Counted from the stretch's first letter, positions 8,058-17,009 are shown. The stretch: DNA of 64,000 nt from Thermoanaerobaculia bacterium (GCA_022071945.1 JAJVIN010000001.1:186001-250000), one strand, 5' to 3'. Program-made: numbers and translations. Notes: generated by a model from the letters alone, not told the origin.

Positions 8058-11000
8058 CTATTCAGTCCCTTCTGGAAACAGATCGCCGGTTCGGGTGCCA
8101 GGCACGCCGCGCCTCCCGGTGTGGTTGCTGATGCTCTCGAGCAGCGAGCGTTCCTCGCTCCCAGCTTCGGCCAGTTCAATGAGCGCCTGCAGGAGCTGGT
8201 GAAAGAGCGCATTCCGGCGGAGAGCGCGGGAATCGAGGTACTCGTCGACACGGGACTCCTCACCGGCGCGCCACAGGTGCATGAGCCGGTGGACCTGATC
8301 GATCAGGGGTACGGACCGCCCGACGGGGGCTTCGTATCCGAGCGTGGATCTCTTCCGTTGTTGCCAGGGCTTGAGTCGGACCTTGTTCCCGGAGCCCTCC
8401 TCGGGCGCGTCCTCGGCTTCGGCGGCCCGCTCCTCGTCTTCGTCATCATCACTGGCTCCACCACTCCGGGCGAGGATGTCCCACTGGTCGGCGAGTGCCG
8501 AATCGGAGAGACCGCAGGAAACGGAATAAAGGATCGAAGCGCCCGCCGGGGCATCCTCGGTGCCGAAGTCGTTGCGATGGAGAAGGTAGTAGGTGGTCAC
8601 GTCGTCGAGGCTGGAGGCTTCCTCCGTCGAGGCACCGGGCGAGAGGACGCGTCCGACGACGAAGTCGACGACGAGCCGCCGAACATGGCGGAGGAACTCC
8701 GAGACCTCCATGGCCTTCCCCGGCTCGTTTGCTTTCTTGACGACCGGGTGCTGGCTGTAAGCCTCCAGAGCTGGGCCGGTCGCGGCCCATACGAAGTCTG
8801 GCCCTCGGATTCCGGCGTCCCAGAAGTCGCGTAAACGCGCGGCGATTCGCGTCTTCATCTCCGCCAGGACACGGTTATCCCATCCGGGCCGGGCGTCTGC
8901 GGGGCGTTTACGGCAGACGAGCCAGACGGAGGACGAGAGAGCGGCGGAGGAAAGCGACCTGGTCCGGGCGGTTCGTTCTGTCTGTATCGGCCAGCTTCCA
9001 TCCACCACGAAGCCGGCTCGAATGATCGCGGAAACCAAGGTCTCCCAGGCGTCCGGGTGTTTGTGGGCAAACACGATAACCAGCCGCCCATCGCGGGAAA
9101 GGGCCCTGTGAGAAGCCTCGAAGGACCGGGCCATGCCGTCCTCGTATGCCGTCTTCGACTTGTCTGAATCCCCTGCGTGCCGGCTGGCGTCATCAATCAG
9201 CTCACCGTCACGAGTTACGTCGTCCCACTTGGGCCCGAGCGGGGTCGAGAACGAGGCGTCGATATCCGGCGAGAGGCCGTTCAGAGTTCGCCGGAGCCAG
9301 ACGTGGAAGAAGTCCATCAGGTCGGAGTAAGGGATGGCGTCGTAGTAGGGCGGGTCCGTGAGGATGACGTCGAAGCCGCCTCCCCGCGAGGCTATCGCGC
9401 TGCCTCGCCGAACGTTCGCAGTTCCGCCTGCCGTCGCATCGAGGAGATGCGAGACCGCCAGCGCGATCCACTCCGAGGCGCTAGGAAAGCCGCCGGTAGC
9501 CTCCGAAAGGGGATTCACCTCCGCGAAGTCCCAGATGATCGGCAGCGCGAATCGAGCGAATGTCCCTTCAATTTTCTCGCCCTTGTTGTTCCAGTGAGCC
9601 ACGGTGCTCGACTGGTTCGCGAGCCGGTCGAACATCGCTGCGAGATAAACCGAGAGGGCCTCGGACCAGTCTTGGGGGTATCCGAAGTCACGGCACCGCA
9701 TGGCCGCCTCGCGTGACAACTTGACTAGCGACGCCAGGGATAGGAGTTGCCGGAGCGTGAAGAGCTTCGACCAACGGTCGAAGCCATAGAGCGGAACGCG
9801 GAAGCCGAGCGCCTCTTTCCCAGGAAGGGGTTCGTCGGGTATGCCAAAGGGCACATCCCGAAAAACTCTCTCGAGGTCCTCTTCGGCCGGTAGGCCGGCG
9901 AGATCAGCTGCCGTCGGGGGGCGATAGTCCTTGGATGCCTTCTTCCCATCCGGCGCGGAGGCTTCCAGGACGACAGCCGTCATCGTGGCTCCGAGCCGGC
10001 CCGCGACACCCTCGTGGCGGATGTCCTCCGGCGTCATCGCGACCGTTCCCGGCTGGCCGCAGCAGGTGCACTCGGCTCCGGCGCGGGTCATCGTTCCCGC
10101 GCCCAGGCGTCTGTCGTGTTCCCGCCTCTGAGCCGTGTTTGTGCCAACGATCGGGACATCGGCCTCCACGCCGAAGATGACTCCGGTCCTCTCCGGGCTG
10201 GGCTTCAACGTGAGCAAGACTCGCTTCTTCTCCTTCTTGCAGAGCCACCGGGTCTTCAAGAGGGGAATGGTGGCGCGGCAGTTCTTGCACGTGACGGTGC
10301 GAGCCCAGAGATAGGCGATCGGTTGCCTGCCGTCCAGGACGGGATAGCGCGAAGCGAGTTCGGCCTTCGCATGCGAGAGAACCCACTTCCCCCAGGCCCG
10401 GACATGCCAAGCGAGATCGGCGTCGTAGAGACTGCTCGACGTCTCGAGAATCAGGGTCTGATCGTCTCCGGGCTTGCCAAAACCGAGCGCATCGAGTTGG
10501 GCGGCGAGCCCGGTTCCCTTCAACCCCTTGGCCTTCAAGTAGGACTCGATGAAGTCCCGGTCCTTCAAGGCGGACTCGGGAAGCGGGCGGGTCTGACCGG
10601 ACAGCCGTTGCGGGTACTCCAGCGTGGCCTTCAGGATCAACCAGGCGACGGGGTTGATGTCGTTGGCGGTCACCTCGCAGCCTAGCCGCATCGCCTCCAG
10701 AGGAATCGCGCCTCCACCGGCGAACGGGTCGAGCACCCTGGGGGCCCGGCCTCCAAATGCCTGCCGGATCTCCTGGCGAAACCGGGCCATTTCGGGGTCG
10801 GATTCGCGCTCCCAATGAAGGACGCCGCCAACGGTCTCTTCCCGTTCGACGGGAACGGTCTTGCCGCCGATCTTCTTGAACTCGACGCGTTTGACGAGAG
10901 TTCCGCCGATCCGCTCGACGAGCTTCCTTCGTGCCTCGGGCGTGCCTGGATCGGGCAGCAAGGTCGCGATCAAGGCGGCCCGGCAGGCGGCAAGCGGCCG

Positions 11001-11135
11001 CCGGGCCGGCCAGATGTGGAGAGTGGAGATGTGCCCGTGCCGGACGTTCTTCTCGTGAACGGAGTCGATGGAGGTTTGCCGCAGGGGGAAGGCGGCTTCG
11101 ATGAGGCGGGGGAACGACGCAGTTGGCTCAGGCAT
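8058..11135 (-). CDS. DUF1156 adenine-specific DNA methylase (COG1743)
   Basis: A 1025-residue methyltransferase. The N-terminal DUF1156 region includes VRHGHISTLHIWPARRPLAA. SAM-binding motif I is VLDPFAGGG at about 134-142, and the amino-methyltransferase motif is ILTDPPYYDA with DPPY at about 594-597. A zinc-binding insert is suggested by Cys283, Cys286 and Cys299, plus ECTCCG at 356-361. Predicted to methylate adenine in DNA and so mark self for the helicase/ATPase system. The ATG lies inside the end of the PycC gene, an 8-bp overlap (ATGCCTGA), so cyclase and methylase are translationally coupled. That link is unexpected, since Pycsar normally stands alone. Confidence 0.92.
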   Translation of the reverse strand: MPEPTASFPRLIEAAFPLRQTSIDSVHEKNVRHGHISTLHIWPARRPLAACRAALIATLLPDPGTPEARRKLVERIGGTLVKRVEFKKIGGKTVPVEREETVGGVLHWERESDPEMARFRQEIRQAFGGRAPRVLDPFAGGGAIPLEAMRLGCEVTANDINPVAWLILKATLEYPQRLSGQTRPLPESALKDRDFIESYLKAKGLKGTGLAAQLDALGFGKPGDDQTLILETSSSLYDADLAWHVRAWGKWVLSHAKAELASRYPVLDGRQPIAYLWARTVTCKNCRATIPLLKTRWLCKKEKKRVLLTLKPSPERTGVIFGVEADVPIVGTNTAQRREHDRRLGAGTMTRAGAECTCCGQPGTVAMTPEDIRHEGVAGRLGATMTAVVLEASAPDGKKASKDYRPPTAADLAGLPAEEDLERVFRDVPFGIPDEPLPGKEALGFRVPLYGFDRWSKLFTLRQLLSLASLVKLSREAAMRCRDFGYPQDWSEALSVYLAAMFDRLANQSSTVAHWNNKGEKIEGTFARFALPIIWDFAEVNPLSEATGGFPSASEWIALAVSHLLDATAGGTANVRRGSAIASRGGGFDVILTDPPYYDAIPYSDLMDFFHVWLRRTLNGLSPDIDASFSTPLGPKWDDVTRDGELIDDASRHAGDSDKSKTAYEDGMARSFEASHRALSRDGRLVIVFAHKHPDAWETLVSAIIRAGFVVDGSWPIQTERTARTRSLSSAALSSSVWLVCRKRPADARPGWDNRVLAEMKTRIAARLRDFWDAGIRGPDFVWAATGPALEAYSQHPVVKKANEPGKAMEVSEFLRHVRRLVVDFVVGRVLSPGASTEEASSLDDVTTYYLLHRNDFGTEDAPAGASILYSVSCGLSDSALADQWDILARSGGASDDDEDEERAAEAEDAPEEGSGNKVRLKPWQQRKRSTLGYEAPVGRSVPLIDQVHRLMHLWRAGEESRVDEYLDSRALRRNALFHQLLQALIELAEAGSEERSLLESISNHTGRRGVPGTRTGDLFPEGTE

Positions 11136-11943
11136 CGATTCTGTCCAATCCTATGATCTGTGAACAGAACTCGGCCCCATGCCTGTCACACCAACGCGTC
11201 TTGAGAAGCCACGCCGATTCAAAGTCGAAACGCGCATCCTGCTTCACGTCTATCCTCTCCCAGAGGTCGAGGGGCTGACCGCTAGGACAGCCGCAGGATC
11301 GGAGGACCTTCTCGTCTTTCAGACGTTGGAAGAAACGGTCCGAGGCGAGGAGCTGGCCGGACTTGGACAGAGAGGCCAGCTTTGCGGCCATGTTGACCGG
11401 CTTTCCCGCCCAGACTTCGTTTTGCCGGTCGTATCGCCCGTCAACGCGCCTCATCCCGATTTTCCGAACCAGCACGGTTTCCTCGTCGATCCCGATGTGT
11501 GCGCCTAGATCCACGTTCAGGTCTCGTTTCAACGCCTGGACAAACTCCAACTCCGCAAAGGACTTGAAAGTGACAGCGGCCGCGAGCGCTGTATTGGGCA
11601 TGCCAGCATCAAAGAGCGCGAATACACCATCTCCCTTGACGTCGATATAGGCGGCATTGAAAGCGGCGAACAGCCTTACTGCCGTCCCAGTAAACAGTTG
11701 GTATGCCCGGGCGGTGTCCTGCTCGCGCTCGGACGCCGAAAGACGAGTCGATCCCACCATATCCACATATACACAGATTACCGATGGGATCCTGATCCAG
11801 TGCACAGGATTGTCCAGCGGAATCTGATTCTGGTCTGGGATCGAGTTCACACGAGTGATCGATGTCCTCTTCTGATAGATGCTCGTCTGTTCCTCAATGA
11901 CCTTCAGGAATCTCTCGGGAACCTGCGTTGGCTTCATTTCCAT
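11128..11943 (-). CDS. pycC: Pycsar pyrimidine cyclase-like class III nucleotidyl cyclase (PycC)
   Basis: A 271-residue single-domain class III cyclase. Metal-binding Asp61 is in VYVDMVGSTRLS and Asp105 in DVKGDGVFALF. VNMAAKLASLSKSGQL (about 183-198) is the N-x-x-x-R motif with Lys188 in place of the usual Arg. The C-terminal Cys/His motif WCDRHGAEFC resembles the tail of Pycsar cyclases as I remember them. In characterised systems these enzymes make cCMP or cUMP upon phage infection. The gene begins 9 nt after a DUF5706-type membrane effector gene, the canonical Pycsar partner. Whether the product is cCMP, cUMP or a purine cannot be read from the sequence. Spot-counted G+C here is about 50-55%, well below the flanks. 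Confidence 0.85.
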   Translation of the reverse strand: MEMKPTQVPERFLKVIEEQTSIYQKRTSITRVNSIPDQNQIPLDNPVHWIRIPSVICVYVDMVGSTRLSASEREQDTARAYQLFTGTAVRLFAAFNAAYIDVKGDGVFALFDAGMPNTALAAAVTFKSFAELEFVQALKRDLNVDLGAHIGIDEETVLVRKIGMRRVDGRYDRQNEVWAGKPVNMAAKLASLSKSGQLLASDRFFQRLKDEKVLRSCGCPSGQPLDLWERIDVKQDARFDFESAWLLKTRWCDRHGAEFCSQIIGLDRIDA

Positions 11944-11952
11944 CGCGCTTGC

Positions 11953-12435
11953 CTATCCCTTGATCCGGGAAAAAAGGAACATGGCAGGGAGCCAAAGTAG
12001 CAAACCCAGGAACATGCATTTCATGGCCCACTGTAGCCACCGGTATTTAATGGTCGCGATAACCCCATTTCGGTGGCACTGCGCTATGAGGTCATCACAA
12101 TACGCAGCCTCATCCGCCGCGCCGACTCTGGCGGCATAGTCGGCTTCAGTACTCGACGCTATAGCCCCGAAGTAGAGCAGGGAGTCACTTGGCCCCTCCG
12201 TCCTTGGAAAGACTGCCCATGCCAAAAGGCTAAGGCTCGCGATGAGGACGAGACCTGCGAGCAGTCCGAACGTCGCGATCAGTATCGTTGCTTTCGATCC
12301 CGGCGGTGCCATCGCCGCGAGAAGCCCGAGCATCGCGGCGTCGACTGCGAAGACGATGTTCGACTTGGCATCGGCCGCCGCTATCTGAGCGTGAAGTCTG
12401 GTCAGCGTCGCCTCGAGAATGGCTGCTTTGTTCAT
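11953..12435 (-). CDS. pycTM: Pycsar transmembrane effector (PycTM, DUF5706-like)
   Basis: A 160-residue membrane protein. A short amphipathic N-terminus (HAQIAAADAKSNIVFAVDAA) leads into two predicted membrane helices at about 27-44 and 49-76. A soluble stretch rich in acidic residues follows, then a third helix at about 137-156. This is the layout of PycTM effectors, which on binding cCMP or cUMP are thought to permeabilise the inner membrane and halt infected cells. The ATG is preceded by GGAGGG at 6-nt spacing. The 85 bases between it and the DUF5677 gene show no convincing promoter, so expression is probably from the island promoter. Immediately followed by the cyclase gene. Confidence 0.85.
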   Translation of the reverse strand: MNKAAILEATLTRLHAQIAAADAKSNIVFAVDAAMLGLLAAMAPPGSKATILIATFGLLAGLVLIASLSLLAWAVFPRTEGPSDSLLYFGAIASSTEADYAARVGAADEAAYCDDLIAQCHRNGVIATIKYRWLQWAMKCMFLGLLLWLPAMFLFSRIKG

Positions 12436-12520
12436 CGGATTCCCTCCGGGGTTCCTTGAGGATGCTTCATCATTGAATGGGTCCGTTGATTCCAGAGGCC
12501 CTTCGTGTAAACCAGATGGG

Positions 12521-13321
12521 TCATCCCCAGGCCTCCATGGCCGAGGTTTCCAACTCGATTAGCCTCGACCTCGAGCCCAGGCCAAAAGTCAGTTCCTGGA
12601 AATGGAGGTCGATCAGGAGAAGAAGATGGGCGAACCGGATAGCCCTTTCGGCCAGATCCCGGCGGGGTTCCTGATCGAAGATAGCGCCCCTCTCCACCGA
12701 GGGCCGAACTCTGTATACGACCGAGAGCGGCGTGCCGTGGGCGTACTGGGTCGGCTCCCAGTAGCAGGCAACGTACAGCTGATCCAGCGTGATCCCTGCC
12801 GGCTCGTAACGGACCGCCCGAGCCATCGTCCGGAGATCGAGGCTGGACCACTGCCGCCTGTCGCCAAAACGGGTCCGCGCCGCCGCGTAGTTGGTTTCTA
12901 CTTTCTGCTCATCAGCCGATGAGAGTCCCAAGCTATGCCCGAGGTCTCGAGCGTGGCGCAGGAACTTTCCCTGAAGGATGTCGCCATACGCCAGGAACTC
13001 ATCAGCTGCCGCCGGGTTGCCGTGGACGTATCCGAGCGCCACGACCCGCTCGTACATCCCACGGAGAAGCTGGAGGGCGGCCACTCCGTTCCCGTTTCCT
13101 CCGAGCAGGACGATCTCCGCGAAGTTCTCGGCACAGATGTTCCCGAGAAAGAAGATCACCCTCTCCGCTGGCGAGGTCGTTTGGAATGTCCGGCCGAAGA
13201 CTTCTCTCACGGTAACTGAGAGTTCGGGTAGGAGGCGGAAGAATGCTGGATGGCTGTTCTTGAACGCCATCTGCTCTTCGGGTAGTCCGGAAACAAGATC
13301 GCGCAGGACGAGACTACTCAT
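12521..13321 (-). CDS. DUF5677 family protein of unknown function
   Basis: I chose the ATG at 13321. GGAGG lies 6 nt before it, and it overlaps the helicase stop by 8 bp (ATGAGTAG); a frame extending 17 codons further upstream lacks these signals. The 266-residue, mostly helical protein carries GNGNGVAALQLLRGMYERV (about 93-111) and later YEPAGITLDQLYVACYWEP, a pattern typical of DUF5677. No catalytic motif, signal peptide or membrane helix is visible. DUF5677 proteins turn up near defence genes but have no assigned activity. Coupling to the helicase makes a shared role likely; it could be a HEPN-like helical effector or a scaffold, which I cannot decide. Confidence 0.75.
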   Translation of the reverse strand: MSSLVLRDLVSGLPEEQMAFKNSHPAFFRLLPELSVTVREVFGRTFQTTSPAERVIFFLGNICAENFAEIVLLGGNGNGVAALQLLRGMYERVVALGYVHGNPAAADEFLAYGDILQGKFLRHARDLGHSLGLSSADEQKVETNYAAARTRFGDRRQWSSLDLRTMARAVRYEPAGITLDQLYVACYWEPTQYAHGTPLSVVYRVRPSVERGAIFDQEPRRDLAERAIRFAHLLLLIDLHFQELTFGLGSRSRLIELETSAMEAWG

Positions 13322-16300
13322 TCTTTTCCTCCTCGCCGTAGGTGGCCGCCTCGTGAAGCTGCTGGGGTCCAATCACAAATGACGCCTTTGTTGTGGCGAG
13401 GAGGCTGGCGAATGGGTCGCGAATCCGGAGAAGCCGCGGAGACGGACCCCCACATTCGAAGACGACGTAGAGCCAGTACCGTTCCCTCAGATTGCAAGCC
13501 TTCGCCCACTCGTTTCCTGTCAACTCGATGTCGCCGACTCCGGCCCTGCCCTTGACCTCGATTGCCCGGTCGCCTTCAGGATGTTTCGAGAGCAGGTCGA
13601 AGCCCGGGTAGTCGGTCAAGCCGGCGAGACGGGCGGGAAGGGCCGTCGAGACATCGAGAACCGTCGCACCCCTCGCTTCTTCATGAGCACGCGCGACACG
13701 CATCGCGATCGCCTCGACCTCGGCGTCGTATCGCTTCTGATCCGTTGGTTCCACCGTCGGGACGACCAGGATGTGCGCCAGGAACGTCAAGTCGCCGGTT
13801 TCGATCAGCTCGGGTTCGCGGCGCAGGGCTGCAAGTGCTTCGTCTCGGCGGCTGACGAGGCTCCGTTGCCGCTCTCGAATCCGGTCCAGTTCTGCTCTGG
13901 CAAGCTGGTCGCCGGCCCGGGCCCTCTCGGAGACGTTGACTCTCCGGATCGCCACTTCCGAGGATTGGTAGTCGTACCCACGGCTCACGAAGTCGAGCCT
14001 CTCGTCGAGCGCCGAAGAAAGCGCGGAGCGGATGCTCTCGGCCCTGGGATCACCGAGCATCCGCTTCCCTCGCTCCCCGGCCACTTCCGTGAGCGCCCGG
14101 CTCATCGAGGCGAGTTCGTGAGCGACCCCGGGAATTCCTCGCCTCTCGGAAAGGAGCTGGAGGCGTTCCAGAGGGACCTCACTGAGGGCGCCGGCAGAAT
14201 CCTGTGCCATGGCCACCGGACGGACATCGAGTACCTCGGGCTGCGCGAACATCCGAATCGCGGGATCAGCTCGCCGCTCCACCGGCACGAGGGCTAGGTG
14301 GAGGAGGTAGGGGCGCTCCGCCTCCGGGTCCACCATGACGCACCCTCGGAGCGAGTCCCCCTCGAACTGGGCTACCAGCGCCGACCGCAACATATCGAAG
14401 TAAGGCTCTCCCGGGTGAAGCCAGATGGCATCCCGAAGGTCCTTGGGGCGGTGCAGCGTGAAGCGGGGCGTGGCCGAGGCTGGCCAGTCATCGAGGAGAG
14501 CGAGAAGAGGGTCGAGCGCCCCGGGCCTCAGAGGCCTCATCGAAAAGACGCTGTCGAGGTCTCCTTCGATCTTGATTCCGAGGAGAGGAGCGGCCAGTTC
14601 GAGGAAGAGCCGGACGTATCCCGGCAGGAGGCGCCGATAGGTCTCGTTTCCGAGATCTCGGATGAGCCTTGGAAGCTCCTTCTTGACCTCGCCTCCCTCG
14701 CCGAAAAGGCGGCGTTCCCGCTCTTCCAGAGCAGTAACTTGTTCTTTGGTCAGCCTTCCTTCGATCTCGGCGGCGATACCTTCCGGCGTGCCGCCCGCGA
14801 GGATCGACTGCATGTAGTCCCGGAGCGAGATGCCCTCGAAGAGCCTCCCGATGACGTCGAAGACCTTGTCGGAGCGTAGTTCCTTTCGGATGCGCTCGAG
14901 TTTGTCGAGCAGCGTCTTCATCACGCGGCCTTCCCGCGTCTTTCCCGCTACCAGGTTGAAGATGAAGACCGGGTCGTGGGTCTGGCCGTAGCGATGGATC
15001 CGGCCCATTCGCTGCTCCAGACGAGCCGGGTTCCACGGAAGGTCGTAGTTCACCATCAACCAACAGAACTGTAGGTTGATGCCTTCGCCGGCGGCGTCGG
15101 TTCCCACCATGTAGATCGCTCCGCCATCGGATGCGGGTTTCCTGAACATCTCGACCTGTTCGTCGCGCTCCCGAAAGTCCATCCCGCCGTGAATGCTGGC
15201 AACCTGGCCTGCGAATCCCAGGCCCTCCAAACGCCGGACAAGAAACTCGAGAGTGTCGCGGTGCTCGGTGAAGATGAGGATCTTCTCACCGCGAAACCGT
15301 TCATCCCCAAGCAGGTCTTTCAGGGTTTGAAACTTCGACTCATCCCCTCGCGCGAGGACCCGCTGTGCCAGTTCCAGAAGCCCGCGGACCTGATCCCGCT
15401 CCGCCTGAAGTTCGGCGAGAGAACCAGCCACCACGCCACCGAGCGCCTTAGACTCCTCCGGCTCCCCATCGCCGTCCGAACCTTCCGGATCCGCGGCCTC
15501 CTCATCAGCCGAGGTCTCGGAGAGGGGGTCCCGGAGCGAGTCGAGCCGGCGCTGCATCGCCTGGAGTTGCTCGATCGTCAGCTTCCCAACCTGAATGTCC
15601 TCGATGAGTCTTTCCAGCTTCTGAATCCGCCGTTCGAACGAGCGGATGAGTGCCCATGTGCTGCTCGCGAGGCGTCGCTGAAAGACGCTCATCGCCAATC
15701 GTGCCGCCGAGCGGTTGAGTATCCGCGCCGTGTTGTAGACGGCCTTGATGTATGCGGTTGTGTCGTCGTAGAGCTGCTGCTCGCTATCAGGCCCGGCTGT
15801 CAGCTCGTAGCTGAAGGTATCCGAGATCCGCTCCGGGTAAATGTTGCCGCCGTCGAATCGGACCATCTCCTCCTTCACGCGCCGAATGAAATGCCGGCTG
15901 CGAGCCTCTGCCGGATACGCCGCGAAAGCCTGTTCGGTGGACAGGACCTCGGGTTCGAGGAGGCGCCAGAGGCAGTACCAGGGGAACTCCTTCCCCATGT
16001 GGGGCGTGGCGGTGAGGAGCAGGAGATGCTGACACGACCACGCCAGGCTCCACTCCGGGTCGAGACCAGGAACCGCTGTGAGGGCCTCGGCTAGCCGATA
16101 TCGGTCGGTAGCGCGAAACGTCCCATCCGGGTCGCGGCGCGCGGAAAGCTTGTGCGCCTCGTCGAAGATGACGAGGTCATACGGCGCGACCGGCTCCTCA
16201 CGAAGGCGCCCGAACATTCGCTCGCTTGCAAGGGTGTCGATGCTGATGATGACGAGATCGCTGCCTTGCCCGGTGAAGGGGTTTCCAGAGCGAGCCTCTC

Positions 16301-17003
16301 CCCCGCTGACGATGCGGAAGGGAAGGCGGAACAGCTTCCGCATCTCCCGCTGCCAGTTACCGACGAGACCGGCAGGAGGGACGACGAGGACCCGCCGGAT
16401 GAGTCGCCGGGCTAGCATTTCGCGAATGTAGAGGCCAGCCATGATCGTCTTTCCGGCTCCGGCATCGTCGGCGAGGAGGAACCGGAGTCGAGGCTGCTTT
16501 AGCATTCGCTCGTAAACAGCAATCCGTTGATGAGGAAGCGGGTCGATCAGCGAGATCTCGGTCGCGAAGGCCGGATTGAAGAGATGACCGAAACCGAGGC
16601 GGTGGGCTTCGACCACGGCTCGGACGGCTCTCGGATCGCCTCCGAAATCCATGAAAGGAAGCCCTGTGGCCGACCGCGCCTTCCGGGGTTCCACTGGGTC
16701 GGATGCTCGCGGGGCGGTGAGCATATCGGGAGCAGGCGAGGGGGGCGAGGGGCCCTGAATAGCATCCAGCCCTTGTTCTTCCGCGAGCAGAATTCGCTTC
16801 CAGACTGCGGACGAGGGTCTCGTCTGGCTGTTCTCCCATCTGTTCACCGTGGCGAAAGAGACCCCGAGAAGCTCGGCCAGGCGGGTCTGAGTCAGACCGA
16901 AGCGTCCCCGGAACGCCCGAAGCCGCGAGGGTCCATCAAACGGAGCTTCCCGGCCTCCTTCGCCGCGTGCACTCGAAGCGTTATGCCTATCACCAGTGTC
17001 CAC
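13314..17003 (-). CDS. HTH-SNF2 helicase with C-terminal DUF3883 nuclease-like domain
   Basis: A 1229-residue fusion. An Xre-type helix-turn-helix occupies about 28-75 (LTQTRLAELLGVSFATVNRW). The SNF2 helicase core has Walker A DDAGAGKT (179-186), DEAH (281-284), TATPHMG and, in the second RecA lobe, motif VI QRMGRIHRYGQ. The C-terminal DUF3883-type domain shows Asp1136 and Glu1149-Val-Lys1151 (IEVKG), a PD-(D/E)xK pattern. It therefore combines a DNA motor, a possible nuclease and a promoter-binding domain; SNF2 motors of this kind drive DISARM- and Hma-type systems. The GTG at 17003 is the only usual start in frame before the HTH. It has no Shine-Dalgarno and sits where transcription should begin, so the mRNA is probably leaderless. 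First gene of the operon. Confidence 0.9.
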   Translation of the reverse strand: MDTGDRHNASSARGEGGREAPFDGPSRLRAFRGRFGLTQTRLAELLGVSFATVNRWENSQTRPSSAVWKRILLAEEQGLDAIQGPSPPSPAPDMLTAPRASDPVEPRKARSATGLPFMDFGGDPRAVRAVVEAHRLGFGHLFNPAFATEISLIDPLPHQRIAVYERMLKQPRLRFLLADDAGAGKTIMAGLYIREMLARRLIRRVLVVPPAGLVGNWQREMRKLFRLPFRIVSGGEARSGNPFTGQGSDLVIISIDTLASERMFGRLREEPVAPYDLVIFDEAHKLSARRDPDGTFRATDRYRLAEALTAVPGLDPEWSLAWSCQHLLLLTATPHMGKEFPWYCLWRLLEPEVLSTEQAFAAYPAEARSRHFIRRVKEEMVRFDGGNIYPERISDTFSYELTAGPDSEQQLYDDTTAYIKAVYNTARILNRSAARLAMSVFQRRLASSTWALIRSFERRIQKLERLIEDIQVGKLTIEQLQAMQRRLDSLRDPLSETSADEEAADPEGSDGDGEPEESKALGGVVAGSLAELQAERDQVRGLLELAQRVLARGDESKFQTLKDLLGDERFRGEKILIFTEHRDTLEFLVRRLEGLGFAGQVASIHGGMDFRERDEQVEMFRKPASDGGAIYMVGTDAAGEGINLQFCWLMVNYDLPWNPARLEQRMGRIHRYGQTHDPVFIFNLVAGKTREGRVMKTLLDKLERIRKELRSDKVFDVIGRLFEGISLRDYMQSILAGGTPEGIAAEIEGRLTKEQVTALEERERRLFGEGGEVKKELPRLIRDLGNETYRRLLPGYVRLFLELAAPLLGIKIEGDLDSVFSMRPLRPGALDPLLALLDDWPASATPRFTLHRPKDLRDAIWLHPGEPYFDMLRSALVAQFEGDSLRGCVMVDPEAERPYLLHLALVPVERRADPAIRMFAQPEVLDVRPVAMAQDSAGALSEVPLERLQLLSERRGIPGVAHELASMSRALTEVAGERGKRMLGDPRAESIRSALSSALDERLDFVSRGYDYQSSEVAIRRVNVSERARAGDQLARAELDRIRERQRSLVSRRDEALAALRREPELIETGDLTFLAHILVVPTVEPTDQKRYDAEVEAIAMRVARAHEEARGATVLDVSTALPARLAGLTDYPGFDLLSKHPEGDRAIEVKGRAGVGDIELTGNEWAKACNLRERYWLYVVFECGGPSPRLLRIRDPFASLLATTKASFVIGPQQLHEAATYGEEEKNE

Positions 17004-17009
17004 GCCACT

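Noticed and set aside
2742-17003. DISARM or BREX
   Set aside because: No DrmA/DrmB (DUF1998) or PglZ/BrxC-type genes; the helicase, DUF1156 and DUF499 set fits Hma-like systems better.
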